From Bacteroidales bacterium (GTDB lineage: Bacteria > Bacteroidota > Bacteroidia > Bacteroidales > UBA932): 64,000 bases of DNA. Below, piece after piece: positions 37,286 to 47,818 of this stretch (positions are counted from its first letter, which is position 1; each line of letters starts with the position of its first letter). The DNA lies in assembly GCA_028690215.1 (NCBI GenBank), contig JAQVBQ010000001.1, positions 1 to 64,000 of the forward strand, in the 5' to 3' direction. Made by a program: the position numbers and the translations under genes. The notes under the pieces were generated by a model. That model saw nothing but the letters and a program-made list of their open reading frames with translations. It did no database searches and was not told where the DNA came from.

Positions 37286-40200
37286 TTATATCTTTAAGAT
37301 CTTTTGAGGATGAAATGTAGGAGTACATCGCAGGAATAATGTAGAGTGTGAAGAATGTCGCAAATACGAGACCTCCGGCAACGGCAACGCCCATTGCCAC
37401 ACGGCTCTCAGCGCCTGCTCCTGTTGCGTATACCATCGGAAGTATACCGAGTATTGTGGAGAGACTGGTCATAAGTATCGGTCTGAAACGTGATGCCGAA
37501 GACTCGAGTATCGCCTTTTGCTTATCAATGCCGGCAATCCTTCTCTGGTTTGCAAATTCAACAATAAGGATTCCATTCTTTGAGACAAGCCCGATAAGCA
37601 TTATGAGTCCTATCTCACTGAATATGTTCATTGTCTGTGAAGCAAGCTTCATGCACAAAAGTGCACCTACAAGAGCCAAAGGAACAGTGAGCATTATTAC
37701 AAGAGGGTCCCTGAAGCTTTCAAACTGCGCAGAAAGAACGAGATATATCAACACAAGAGCAAGCACGAATGCAAAAAAGAGGCTGGATGTACTCTCGACA
37801 AAATCCTTTGACTGTCCGGACAAGGCTGTTGAGAAGCTGTCCGGATTGAGTACCTTATCTGCAATCCTGTCCATCTCCTCGATTCCCTGGCCTAAGGTGT
37901 AGCCATGTTCCAGGGATGCGGAGACGGTTGCTGCAACAAAGCGGTTATACCTGTACAATTGCGGCGGCATGCTGCTCTCCTCCATTTTTATGAGATTGTC
38001 GAGAGGAATAAGGTCTCCTGTGTCATTCCTAACAAAGATATTTGCCATGTCAAGCGGCTTGTTTCTGTCGCTCTGGTTTATCTCGCTTAATATCTGGTAC
38101 TGCTTGCCGTTCCTGATGAAATAGCCTATTCTCTGCTCACTCATTGTCAGCTGAAGGGTCTGGGCTATGTTCTGAATAGATATTCCCATTAACGAGGTCT
38201 TATCCCTGTCTATCGATATGCTCAGCTCCGGCTTTGTAAACCTCAGGTTGACATCCGAATTTGAAAATATATCGCTCGGTGCAACTTCAGACATAAATAC
38301 CGGCAGGACACTCTTGAGGGAGTCAAGGTTTTTTGCCTGGATCACATATTGAACCGGCATGCCGCCCCTTCTTCCACCAAATGTCTGCTGTTGGGTAACA
38401 AAGCTTTTTGCCCCTGTCATCCTGGCCACCTTAGGGGAGAGCTCATCTGCTATATCCTGCTGCTTCCTTGACCTTTTATCCGGTTGTACCAAAGAAAGCT
38501 GGAAGTTAGATCTGTTTGAACCGCCCATGCCTACCATCTGCAGAGCTCTATCTTTCTCCGGGACCGATGCGTCAATCATATCCCACATCTGATCTGAATA
38601 ATCAAGCATATAGTAGAATGTTGCACCCTCCTGTGCAGTACTCGAGACAGTTATCATAGACCTGTCCTCAAGAGGAGCCATCTCTGATGGGATGCTAACC
38701 CATAACCAGACTATCACTCCGGTTGTTATCAGAAGGAACAGCGGAGCGAGCCACTTTCTTGACATAAACCACTGCAATGAACTCCTGTATGCTCCATTCA
38801 ACCAAATAAAGAATGGTTCTGTCTTTCTGTAGAATGCACCTTCATTGACACCAGCCTTTATCATCTTTGAAGTGATCATCGGGGTGAATGTGAGTGCCAC
38901 AAAACAAGATATCAGCACGGACCCGGCTATAACCACAGAGAACTCCCGGAACAGACGTCCGGTAACACCCTGCAGGAATACAATCGGGAAGAATACGGAA
39001 ACGAGGGTAATAGTTGTTGCTATAATCGCAAAGAAAATCTCTTTTGAACCCTCGATGCTTGCCTCTTTTGGAGAAACCCCTCTCTCAATCTTTGTGTAGA
39101 TGTTCTCCATAACCACAATAGCATCATCCACAACAAGGCCTATCGAGAGTACAATGGCAAGAAGAGTGAGAATATTGATGGAGAAACCGGCGAGGTACAT
39201 TATAAAGAAGACACCTACCAATGATATTGGGATTGCCAGCACCGGTATGAGTGTAGTTCTCCAGTTCCTGAGGAACAGGAATATAATCAGAACTACCAGG
39301 AAGAATGCTTCCATGATAGTCGATTTCACCTCACTGATCGAATCCCTTATAAAGATCGTATTATCAAAACCTACCCCTACCTCGATATCCTCAGGAAGTG
39401 ACTTTTTTAGCTCATCAATTGCCTTCTCGGCATCATCCACAATATTGATATAGTTGGCACCCGGCTGAGGTATCAGCACACAGGCAACCATAGGGACACC
39501 GTTTCTCTTCAGTATTGATCTTGTATTCTCGGCATCTACCTCCGCAACTCCGATATCTGAGAAACGTACTATCCTGCCCTCATTTTTGGAAATAATCAGG
39601 TTGTTGAAATCTTCAATGGTCTTGAGACGGCCCAATGTTCTTACGGTAAGCTCCATTGTCGATCCCATAATGGTTCCTGAAGGTAATTCGACATTTTCCC
39701 TATTGACAGCTGTCCTGACATCAAGTGGAGTCACCTTGTAGGCAGCCAGTAAAAGAGGATCCATCCTTAGTCTTACAGAATATCTTTTTGATCCCCAAAC
39801 ATTAACACTACTTACACCGCTGATTGTCTGAAGCCTCTCCTTGAAGTTTACCTCCGCATACTCGCTGAGGTCTATGATATCTCTTGTCTGGCTCTGCAAA
39901 GTAACAGAGTATATAGGCTGAGCATCTGCATCGGATTTTTCCACAACCGGTGCATCTATATCCTGAGGCAGTCTCCGCATTGCTCCTGAGACCTTATCTC
40001 TGACATCATTTGCAGCAGTCTCAAGATCAACCTCAAGGTTGAACTCTATGTTTATTGAACTTTGACCGTCACGACTGGTGCTGGAGATGGCACGTATGCC
40101 CGGTATTCCGTTAACTGCAGCCTCCAGAGGTTCTGTAATCTGAGTCTCAATAACATCTGCGTTAGCGCCGGGGAAGGAGCATCTGACAGATATAACCGGG

Positions 40201-40325
40201 TTGTCCACACTCGGGTAATCCCTTACTCCCAGCGAAACATACCCTATAGCCCCGAATATCATGATCACGAGGCTCATTACGGTTGTAAATACCGGCCTTT
40301 TGATGGAGGTTGTGGATAGACTCAT
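37278..40325 (-). CDS. RND family efflux transporter permease (AcrB-like)
   Basis: SIKRPVFTTVMSLVIMIFG, LPSGTIMG, LLAIVLSIGLVVDDAIVVMENI, GLVSKNGILIVEFANQ. Confidence 0.97.
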   Translation of the reverse strand: MSLSTTSIKRPVFTTVMSLVIMIFGAIGYVSLGVRDYPSVDNPVISVRCSFPGANADVIETQITEPLEAAVNGIPGIRAISSTSRDGQSSINIEFNLEVDLETAANDVRDKVSGAMRRLPQDIDAPVVEKSDADAQPIYSVTLQSQTRDIIDLSEYAEVNFKERLQTISGVSSVNVWGSKRYSVRLRMDPLLLAAYKVTPLDVRTAVNRENVELPSGTIMGSTMELTVRTLGRLKTIEDFNNLIISKNEGRIVRFSDIGVAEVDAENTRSILKRNGVPMVACVLIPQPGANYINIVDDAEKAIDELKKSLPEDIEVGVGFDNTIFIRDSISEVKSTIMEAFFLVVLIIFLFLRNWRTTLIPVLAIPISLVGVFFIMYLAGFSINILTLLAIVLSIGLVVDDAIVVMENIYTKIERGVSPKEASIEGSKEIFFAIIATTITLVSVFFPIVFLQGVTGRLFREFSVVIAGSVLISCFVALTFTPMITSKMIKAGVNEGAFYRKTEPFFIWLNGAYRSSLQWFMSRKWLAPLFLLITTGVIVWLWVSIPSEMAPLEDRSMITVSSTAQEGATFYYMLDYSDQMWDMIDASVPEKDRALQMVGMGGSNRSNFQLSLVQPDKRSRKQQDIADELSPKVARMTGAKSFVTQQQTFGGRRGGMPVQYVIQAKNLDSLKSVLPVFMSEVAPSDIFSNSDVNLRFTKPELSISIDRDKTSLMGISIQNIAQTLQLTMSEQRIGYFIRNGKQYQILSEINQSDRNKPLDMANIFVRNDTGDLIPLDNLIKMEESSMPPQLYRYNRFVAATVSASLEHGYTLGQGIEEMDRIADKVLNPDSFSTALSGQSKDFVESTSSLFFAFVLALVLIYLVLSAQFESFRDPLVIMLTVPLALVGALLCMKLASQTMNIFSEIGLIMLIGLVSKNGILIVEFANQRRIAGIDKQKAILESSASRFRPILMTSLSTILGILPMVYATGAGAESRVAMGVAVAGGLVFATFFTLYIIPAMYSYISSSKDLKDINE

Positions 40326-41434
40326 TCGGACTTCAGATTTGTTGGGGTTATTGAGTTGCCTTCGCGGAGCTGCATTAGACCTGTTGTGATAACAGTGTCA
40401 CCTTTTTCAATCCCGGAAATAATTTCCATCATATCAACTGTCCTGAGTCCGGTCCTTACCTGTACCATTGTGGCTTTACCATCCCTGAGCAACCATACAG
40501 AGTGACCCTTGACTCCTGAGACGACAGCCTGATTAGGCACATAAACGCTCAGCGCATTTTTCTGTGAACTTATACTCACCTTGGCATACATACCCGGTCT
40601 GAGTAATCCGCGACTGTTATCAAATCTTGCCCGCAACATCAAAGTACGAGTCTTTACATCAACCTCGGGGTCCATGGCATATACCTGCGCGTGAAAAGGC
40701 TCACTCATACCCTCTACAGTGAAGTTGACTGTTGTGCCGATAAGTTTGTTCCTGACATATTTCTCAGGAATAGAGAACTCAAGTATCATGTGGGCAACGT
40801 CAACTATTGTGGCAACCTTGGAATTTTGAACCAACATGGCTCCCAGACTGATATTTCTGAATCCTATGACTCCGTCGAACGGTGCCCTTATCTTCATCTT
40901 CTCAATCTTTATCTTAAGCTGCTCTATATCCTGCTTTAGCACATTAAATTCTGTTGATACCTGATCATAATCCTCCCTGCTGACAGCCTCTTTGCTGAGA
41001 AGAATCTTCTGTCTCTCAAGCTTTTCCGACAAGAGTGTGTGCTGATACTCAGCCCTTAATAACTGCGCCTGTAGTTCATCATCGTTGAGTTTGACCAGCA
41101 CCTCTCCCCTACGGACATATTGTCCCTCCTTAAAGTTGATGCTCACGACCCTGCCCGAAAGCTCACTTGCCATCTCCACTCTCTCCCTGGCTATAAGGGT
41201 GCCGGGAAGTGTAAGCCCATCCTCGGATCTTTGCAGGTCTGCAATATATACAGAGACAGGAAGAGACCTTTTATCGCCTCCTCCCTTTTTGGATTTTTCT
41301 CCCTTTGAACCGGAAGAAATATCTCCATTACCCATCTTTACTTCGGAGTAAAATGAGTTATAGATAATTATTGCTAAAACTAGTAAAACCGGAATACTGA
41401 TATAAGTTATATACCTCTGCCTCTTTTTCATCAA
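40322..41434 (-). CDS. RND efflux periplasmic adaptor subunit
   Basis: LSGRVVSINFKEGQYVRRGEVLVKLNDDELQAQL; IRAPFDGVIGFRNISLGAML. Confidence 0.95.
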   Translation of the reverse strand: MMKKRQRYITYISIPVLLVLAIIIYNSFYSEVKMGNGDISSGSKGEKSKKGGGDKRSLPVSVYIADLQRSEDGLTLPGTLIARERVEMASELSGRVVSINFKEGQYVRRGEVLVKLNDDELQAQLLRAEYQHTLLSEKLERQKILLSKEAVSREDYDQVSTEFNVLKQDIEQLKIKIEKMKIRAPFDGVIGFRNISLGAMLVQNSKVATIVDVAHMILEFSIPEKYVRNKLIGTTVNFTVEGMSEPFHAQVYAMDPEVDVKTRTLMLRARFDNSRGLLRPGMYAKVSISSQKNALSVYVPNQAVVSGVKGHSVWLLRDGKATMVQVRTGLRTVDMMEIISGIEKGDTVITTGLMQLREGNSITPTNLKSE

Positions 41435-41500
41435 AACTTTATCTTAGTGTTGTATTTGACAATAAAGATAGCAAATGGTTTAAAGATTCCGCAACAACAA

Positions 41501-41671
41501 TTACTTGGCGTGAGAGCCGTCGCACCAAGGTTTATTGCCGGATTTGCCGCATCTGCATATATAGCAGTTACTTTTCTGCTCCTCCTTACCGTCAGGATGG
41601 ATTACCACAACTGTTCCCTCGACCTTGAGGGGACCGTTCTGGATTAACTTCAGTTTAACATCTGTACTCAT
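41501..41671 (-). CDS. CDGSH iron-sulfur domain protein (56 aa, absent from the supplied ORF track)
   Basis: Manual translation: MSTDVKLKLIQNGPLKVEGTVVVIHPDGKEEQKSNCYICRCGKSGNKPWCDGSHAK*; contains CxCGxSxNKPWCDGSH. Confidence 0.93.
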   Translation of the reverse strand: MSTDVKLKLIQNGPLKVEGTVVVIHPDGKEEQKSNCYICRCGKSGNKPWCDGSHAK

Positions 41672-41701
41672 AGTCGTAGAAATTTTTTGAGGTTAAATCC
41701 C

Positions 41702-41709
41702 TATATTTG
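41702..41709 (+). promoter_or_regulatory. Bacteroidetes-type -7 box (TATATTTG)
   Basis: TAnnTTTG, 17 nt before the ATG at 41727. Confidence 0.5.
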
Positions 41710-41726
41710 CAAATATAATAATAAAA

Positions 41727-42278
41727 ATGTTCAGAAAACTAAAAGTTTACGAACTAGGAAGGCTATCCGGAGAAGAATTTAAAAGTGCCCCTAAGAGCCC
41801 GATAGTTATAGTCTTAGACAATATACGAAGCCAACACAATATAGGAGCGGCATTCCGTACTGCAGACGCATTTGCGGCGGAAGAGATTATACTTTGCGGC
41901 ATTTGTGCCACCCCTCCTAATGCCGAGATTCATAAATCCGCACTTGGGGCAGAGGAGAGTGTTGAATGGAGGTATGAAGAGGATGCCGTAAAAGTTGTAA
42001 AGGGGCTGAAAGAGAAGGGTTATATAATACTTACAGCCGAACAGACAGAGAACTCCACATCGCTGGAAGACCTCAGGGTTGATTGTTCAAAAAAATATGC
42101 AATTGTGTTCGGGAATGAGGTAAAAGGTGTCCAACAGGAGGTTGCAGACCTTAGCGATATAGTTGTCGAGATACCACAGGAGGGTACGAAACACTCACTT
42201 AATGTCTCAGTGAGCATTGGAATTATTCTTTGGGAGCTTTTCAGTCAGATACGAGCTACAGCAAGAAAAACAGAGTGA
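41727..42278 (+). CDS. SpoU/TrmH family RNA methyltransferase
   Basis: VIVLDNIRSQHNIGAAFRTADAF, AIVFGNEVKGV, IPQEGTKHSLNVSVSIGIILWE. Confidence 0.95.
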   Translation: MFRKLKVYELGRLSGEEFKSAPKSPIVIVLDNIRSQHNIGAAFRTADAFAAEEIILCGICATPPNAEIHKSALGAEESVEWRYEEDAVKVVKGLKEKGYIILTAEQTENSTSLEDLRVDCSKKYAIVFGNEVKGVQQEVADLSDIVVEIPQEGTKHSLNVSVSIGIILWELFSQIRATARKTE

Positions 42279-43231
42279 AGCGCGACTGTGATTATTATCC
42301 ATAACCTCTCCGAAACCTCGGGAGAGAGTCCTGCGAAACTGTATCCGAGCCCGTTATGGCGACAATAGTTGAGGCAATCGCCGCAATATGTACATGTCAT
42401 ACCCACCTTCCCGTTCTTAACAGCCGTATCATTCAAAGCCATATAGCTGCAGCCTTTTATGCAAGCATTACACTTGGTACAGTCAGAGGTGAATCTGAAC
42501 CTGAAAGGGGAGATATATTTAATATGACTGACAATTGTACCTATAGGGCAATAGTGGGTGCAATGGAACATTACCCCCTTTCTTAGTGAAATCAAAGATA
42601 TGACCAGAAGCCCTGCAACTCCGGTCAGAATAGCCAAAAGGGTCGTCGTTCCTGACGAGGCTCTTACAAATCTCAAAACCAGGGCAACTATAACTATTAT
42701 CAGTAATATTGAATATTTTACAACCGGGATAATCACTGATTTTCTATCTCTTTTACCTCGGCCGGCTCTTGAAGCAACTGCATCCAGAGAGCCGAAATAA
42801 CAGAGTTGGCTGCACCATGCTGGTCCTGCAATCAGAACGGTACTGAAGAAGATTATAATCATGAACCATGAGCTGAATCTATATAGCGGACCTGCAAGTA
42901 TGATTGCAGGAACAGGAACATGCAGCTTGCCTGTCAATAGGAAGAGAGAGTCGACACAAAGGCCCAATACCAACTGGGAGTAAAAGACGACTGTAAATAG
43001 TACCCAGGAATAGATCCTCCATTTGCTTCTGCGCTCTCTGAACTGCATATTGTACGAAAGAAGGATACTGTAAAGAGTGATAATGGTCACCTGTATCCAC
43101 CCCCCATTATGGATAAACCGCTCTGCAAGCAGTAGCGGTTTATCCGGGATGGCCTGAACAATCGTCAGAAGAGAAAATACGACTAAGCCGACGATTGCTG
43201 GTATTTGTATGTTCCGATTACTTATCAGCAC
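42245..43231 (-). CDS. Membrane 4Fe-4S ferredoxin-type protein (NapH/NosR-like)
   Basis: CTKCNACIKGCSYMAL, CTYCGDCLNYC, HYCPIGTIVSHI, multiple TM segments. Confidence 0.85.
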   Translation of the reverse strand: MLISNRNIQIPAIVGLVVFSLLTIVQAIPDKPLLLAERFIHNGGWIQVTIITLYSILLSYNMQFRERRSKWRIYSWVLFTVVFYSQLVLGLCVDSLFLLTGKLHVPVPAIILAGPLYRFSSWFMIIIFFSTVLIAGPAWCSQLCYFGSLDAVASRAGRGKRDRKSVIIPVVKYSILLIIVIVALVLRFVRASSGTTTLLAILTGVAGLLVISLISLRKGVMFHCTHYCPIGTIVSHIKYISPFRFRFTSDCTKCNACIKGCSYMALNDTAVKNGKVGMTCTYCGDCLNYCRHNGLGYSFAGLSPEVSERLWIIITVALHSVFLAVARI

Positions 43232-45716
43232 TCAAAATTTTCTCCATATAGCGTGCCAGATATGCGTAGTGTGCGTCTGAGAGATAGTCACCTGTCTTGA
43301 TACCCTTTATATGTTTGAGGGTTTTGATTATCTGACTGTATGCAACGCCCGATGCCTCTGTCATATCCTTAGGATTTGAGGTGATTACAGGAGGACCGAA
43401 GAAAGAGAATGAATTGGCTCCTGTGAAAAGATCACAAAGGCCAATTACATATGCCTTCTGAAGTATCCTGTCGTATGAATCTGTGACTTTTTTCTTCCAT
43501 ACAACTTTGTCAAGAGAAGAGAACATATCCTCAGCAGTGTATGCAGCTTTACCATACTTTCTTTCAGCAGAGGTAAGGTTCATTATCACCCTTTTGCTTA
43601 GCATTGATCCTAAAGCAGCACTGTAAGCACGTTCAATATAGATTTCAGGGCGGCTGACAAATTTGTCCATATAATTATTCGGGATGAGCCAAACCGGAGC
43701 ATTCTCAAATAGATGCTTGTTAAGGAAATCCATTGCCTCCTGTTGTCTCTCCTTTTCTACAACTCTGTAAACATCACCCTCCATCTCAACAGTCTTAGGA
43801 TCTTCATATACACCACCTATCCATTTGGCAACATGACCGATATAGCGGCGGAACTGGTTGGCTACCTCGCCATGCATTGTCCTGAGATTGGTATAATCTT
43901 CATTTGGTTCTTTGGTCCACTCTGCAAGGCCATTCATCACAAACTTCAGGTTTTTGATTCCGAGCTCATTAGCCTTCATCTGGTTTTCACCTAGGTCTTC
44001 GCTCTGAAGTCTAGGATCATTCTGACTCGATTCAGTACCGAATAGGAAGTAAGGATTCTTTGTCTTCTCAATTATCCATTTATTGATCTTAGGAAGCTCG
44101 TTTTTAGGATTGTCAATCTCAGGGAATCTCCTGTAACCCCACTCTATAGCCCATAGGTCATAGTGGCTGATTCTAGGGAAAAGGAGGTTTCTGTCAATCT
44201 TGTCCTCTGGTTGTGCAACATAGTTGAACCTTGAGTAGTCCATGATTGATATTGTATGGCCGTTTTCCTTAAGGAATTCAGGGTCTCTGAGCTGCTCGAC
44301 TGTATAGTGGCTTGTGCCTCCGAAGTTGTGTCTAAGTCCGAGAGTATGTCCCACCTCATGAGATGAGACGAATCTTATAAGCTGTCCCATAAGTTCTGTG
44401 TCAAACTCCATCTTTCTTGCTGATGGGTCAACAGGACCGCACTGAAGCATGTACCAGTTCCTTACAAGGGACATTACATTGTGATACCAGTTTACATGGC
44501 TCTCGATAATCTCACCTGAACGAGGGTCGCTTACGTGAGGGCCGCTTGCATTAGGAGTCGCAGAGGCTTTGTATACAATTGCGCAATATCTTGCATCTTC
44601 CAGCGACCATGTCGAATCCTGCTCCTTTGTAGGGGCAACCTTTCCCATTATCGCATTCTTGAAGCCTGCTTTCTCGAAAGCGACCTGCCAGTCGTTCACA
44701 CCCTGTATAAGATATGGAACCCACTCCTTAGGGGTGGCAGGATCTATATAATAAATTATTGGTTTTGCAGGTTCAACAAGTTCGCCTCTCTTATACTTTT
44801 CAAGATCTTCAGGTTTTGGTTCAAGTCTGAAACGGGTTATAAGCGAAACTTTCTCAACACCTTGAGGATTCCTGTCAAAGTCAGTATAGTTCTCTGTAAA
44901 GTAACCTACCCTGCTGTCCGCATATCTTGCAACCATAGGAACCTTAGGAAGAAGTACAAATGAGTTGTTTATCTCGAATGTAGCATTATCCCCTCCGCTG
45001 GTTTTCTGATATGTCTTGACACTCTTAATCTCGGTATTTATCGGATATGTCCTGACAGCCGAGAGATAAGAGGTCTCCTTCTGGATACCACCCAACTTGA
45101 ATTCTGTTTTTGATCTCTTTGTGAAGAATAGCATCTCAGAGTCGCCATTGAAGAGGTCTGTTATATCAATTATATTATCTTTTTTGTCTTCAGATAGAGC
45201 CTTGATCTCAAATGATGCAGCTATCGGCTCTGTATTTGATTTTACAACCGATACAAACATAGAGCTGGAACTGTCTGAACGTTCTCTGTTTAAAACCTTC
45301 CTGAGGAAAATCTTGTTATTGGGTCCCTTTTCAAAACGGTAGACTCCCTGGTTAATCTGGTCCCCGGCATAACCCTCAAAATCTGTGCGTACTCCTGAAG
45401 CTCCAAGTGATATTCTTGTTACCATCATAAGGTCTCTTCCCAAGAGAGAATCATTGATGTTGATAAAGAATTTATTATCCTGATTGTAGACTGTTGTCAT
45501 ACCCTTCATTATATGGGCATCAGATTTAATAAACTTCTCAATTGTCTGAGGCGCTTTTTCAGGGCCCTTCTTTGTAGAGTCGGCAGCCGAAGTTTTTACC
45601 TCTGTCTGCTGTAGCTTTGCAATACTTCCCTTTGTTTTTTGGGCTGGAAGAGTGGTGCTCAGACACACAATAAGTGCGAATGTGAGCAGGGTTCTTAATG
45701 AAATGGTTTTTGACAT
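43218..45716 (-). CDS. Zinc-dependent metalloprotease (DUF5117/DUF5118-type)
   Basis: SSHEVGHTLGLRHNFGGT; PATPKEWVPYLIQGVNDWQVAFEKAGFKNAI; signal peptide. Confidence 0.92.
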   Translation of the reverse strand: MSKTISLRTLLTFALIVCLSTTLPAQKTKGSIAKLQQTEVKTSAADSTKKGPEKAPQTIEKFIKSDAHIMKGMTTVYNQDNKFFININDSLLGRDLMMVTRISLGASGVRTDFEGYAGDQINQGVYRFEKGPNNKIFLRKVLNRERSDSSSSMFVSVVKSNTEPIAASFEIKALSEDKKDNIIDITDLFNGDSEMLFFTKRSKTEFKLGGIQKETSYLSAVRTYPINTEIKSVKTYQKTSGGDNATFEINNSFVLLPKVPMVARYADSRVGYFTENYTDFDRNPQGVEKVSLITRFRLEPKPEDLEKYKRGELVEPAKPIIYYIDPATPKEWVPYLIQGVNDWQVAFEKAGFKNAIMGKVAPTKEQDSTWSLEDARYCAIVYKASATPNASGPHVSDPRSGEIIESHVNWYHNVMSLVRNWYMLQCGPVDPSARKMEFDTELMGQLIRFVSSHEVGHTLGLRHNFGGTSHYTVEQLRDPEFLKENGHTISIMDYSRFNYVAQPEDKIDRNLLFPRISHYDLWAIEWGYRRFPEIDNPKNELPKINKWIIEKTKNPYFLFGTESSQNDPRLQSEDLGENQMKANELGIKNLKFVMNGLAEWTKEPNEDYTNLRTMHGEVANQFRRYIGHVAKWIGGVYEDPKTVEMEGDVYRVVEKERQQEAMDFLNKHLFENAPVWLIPNNYMDKFVSRPEIYIERAYSAALGSMLSKRVIMNLTSAERKYGKAAYTAEDMFSSLDKVVWKKKVTDSYDRILQKAYVIGLCDLFTGANSFSFFGPPVITSNPKDMTEASGVAYSQIIKTLKHIKGIKTGDYLSDAHYAYLARYMEKILSADK

Positions 45717-45728
45717 AATATTATTTTA

Positions 45729-46004
45729 TCAGGGATTCATCAGATCTGTATTCTGAAAACTCAGAATTTCATAGATAGAGTCGATAGCATAGGCTGCAGG
45801 GCCTGTCGGATTGAGGAATTTTGCTTTGTTAAGGGCGTTTATGGCCTCTCCCCACAATTGTTCTCTTCTTAACAATCCGCCTAACATATACCAAGCGGTG
45901 TCGTTTTCAGGTTCTCTCTCCAGGAATTCCAGCAACTCTTCGTGTGCCTTCTGGAGGCTTCCCTCTCTGAGGGTTTGTTCAATTTCGAGCAAACTCTTTT
46001 TCAT
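45729..46004 (-). CDS. Small TPR-repeat protein
   Basis: EREPENDTAWYMLGGLLRREQLWGEAINALNKAKFLNPTGPAAY. Confidence 0.8.
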   Translation of the reverse strand: MKKSLLEIEQTLREGSLQKAHEELLEFLEREPENDTAWYMLGGLLRREQLWGEAINALNKAKFLNPTGPAAYAIDSIYEILSFQNTDLMNP

Positions 46005-46024
46005 AACTTGAATTTTTAGGGCAA

Positions 46025-46624
46025 CTATACCAACCCTGCAAAACCCATAAATGCAAGGGCAAGTATACCTGCGGTAATAAGTGCTATCGGTGTACCTTTG
46101 AAAGCCTTGGGAACATTGTTCAGTTCCAATTGTTCCCTCAGACCGGCAAAGAGTACCATTGCTAAACCAAATCCAACTGCACTGGCTGTTGAATAAACTA
46201 CAGCCTCAGCTAAATTTAACATATGCGGGTCTCCACCAAATGCGAATTCCTTTGAAACAACAATGATTGCAAGACCCAACACACAACAGTTGGTTGTAAT
46301 TAACGGAAGAAATATACCTAATGCCTGATACAAAGAGGGGCTGATTTTTTTGAGAATTATCTCAACCATCTGTACAAGAGCTGCAATAACAAGGATAAAC
46401 GCCACTGTCTGCATGAACTCAATGCCAAGGGGAATCAGAACATAGTATTGAAGAAGGTATGTTACAAGAGTAGATAGTGCTATTACAAATACCACAGCTC
46501 CGGACATTCCGGCAGCTGTGCTGATTTTATTAGATACACCCAGGAAAGGGCATATACCCAGAAATTGCGATAGTAGTACGTTGTTAACGAATACGGCAGC
46601 TATTATTATAATTATGTATTCCAT
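46025..46624 (-). CDS. rnfA: Rnf complex subunit RnfA
   Basis: [27 protein letters not shown]; operon position. Confidence 0.95.
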   Translation of the reverse strand: MEYIIIIIAAVFVNNVLLSQFLGICPFLGVSNKISTAAGMSGAVVFVIALSTLVTYLLQYYVLIPLGIEFMQTVAFILVIAALVQMVEIILKKISPSLYQALGIFLPLITTNCCVLGLAIIVVSKEFAFGGDPHMLNLAEAVVYSTASAVGFGLAMVLFAGLREQLELNNVPKAFKGTPIALITAGILALAFMGFAGLV

Positions 46625-46629
46625 ACTCT

Positions 46630-47223
46630 TTACTTATCTGTGAATTTTGATTTGTACATATTAAACAGGACCATCAGGTATCCAAGAACCATAAAGGCTC
46701 CCGGTGCCAGGACAAAAGCAAGCATTCCGTCACCATCTATCAGTTTAAAACCGAATATTGACGCTGTACCCAGAAGCTCTCTGACAGCTCCTAAAACAGT
46801 AAGTGACAATGTAAAACCGAGCCCGATACCAATGCCGTCCAGTGCAGAATCCAAGACTGTATTCTTTGAGGCAAAAGCCTCCGCCCTTCCTAAAACTATA
46901 CAGTTAACAACTATAAGAGGTATGAATATTCCCAATGTCTGGTAAAGCCCCGGTGTATAGGCTTGCATCAACAGTTGAAGTACTGTGACGACAGCGGCAA
47001 TAAGTACAATGTATACAGGAATCCTTACCTTGTCAGGAACCTGTTTGGCAACAAGTGAAATCAGCACGTTTGAGAAGATCAGGACGAAAGTTGTAGCCAC
47101 TCCCATACCTAATCCGTTTATTGCCGAGGTTGTAGTCGCAAGTGTAGGGCACATACCCAGCACTAAAACGAATGTAGGATTGTCTTTTACAAATCCTTTT
47201 GTTATAAGGCTTAACTTACTCAT
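46630..47223 (-). CDS. rnfE: Rnf complex subunit RnfE
   Basis: [48 protein letters not shown]. Confidence 0.95.
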   Translation of the reverse strand: MSKLSLITKGFVKDNPTFVLVLGMCPTLATTTSAINGLGMGVATTFVLIFSNVLISLVAKQVPDKVRIPVYIVLIAAVVTVLQLLMQAYTPGLYQTLGIFIPLIVVNCIVLGRAEAFASKNTVLDSALDGIGIGLGFTLSLTVLGAVRELLGTASIFGFKLIDGDGMLAFVLAPGAFMVLGYLMVLFNMYKSKFTDK

Positions 47224-47818
47224 TTACTGCCTCCTTTTCTGTTTTGTCTGCCACACATAGTTTAAATACCTCGTATGCAGAGGTCATTGCTCCGCAAAAA
47301 GCTCTTGAAGATATAGTCGAAGCTGTGATTGCATCAACATCTCCTCCGTCTTTCTTAACCAAGAGTTTGAAATCAGCTGGATTCTTCCCGTTAAACTGAA
47401 GGCTGAAATCGCTTTTTCCTGCAACCATCTTGTCTCCCAGACCAGGAGTTTCGGAGTGGTTGAGTACAACTGTATTTATTATTGTACCGTCCATGCTGAA
47501 ACCTACCATCAGAGTTACTCTTCCGCCAAATCCGGCATTTGAGAATGTCTCTATTGCATAGCCAATTGTCTCTCCTCCCTTAACGGCGGGATATACTTTA
47601 TATTGAGAGCCGTTGTACTCTTTTGTGAAAGCCTCTCCGTTAGGGTCGTTGTCAAAAGGTGGAACCACACCGGCTATGGATTGGTTTATCTTTGCCAGCT
47701 GTGCAGCCTCAATCGGCTCTTTTGTCAGAACATATGCCCCGCCCAGCAGAGCAGATGATGCAAGACAGATAAGTGTAAGCACCATCACCATATTCTTTAA
47801 TGTAGACTCTCTAGCCAT
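47216..47818 (-). CDS. rnfG: Rnf complex subunit RnfG (FMN-binding)
   Basis: NHSETPGLGDK and DAITASTISSRAF flavinylation-type motif. Confidence 0.95.
   Translation of the reverse strand: MARESTLKNMVMVLTLICLASSALLGGAYVLTKEPIEAAQLAKINQSIAGVVPPFDNDPNGEAFTKEYNGSQYKVYPAVKGGETIGYAIETFSNAGFGGRVTLMVGFSMDGTIINTVVLNHSETPGLGDKMVAGKSDFSLQFNGKNPADFKLLVKKDGGDVDAITASTISSRAFCGAMTSAYEVFKLCVADKTEKEAVNE

Noticed and set aside
41447-41647. 66-aa plus-strand ORF
   Set aside because: Antisense to the CDGSH gene, which has a clear signature on the opposite strand.
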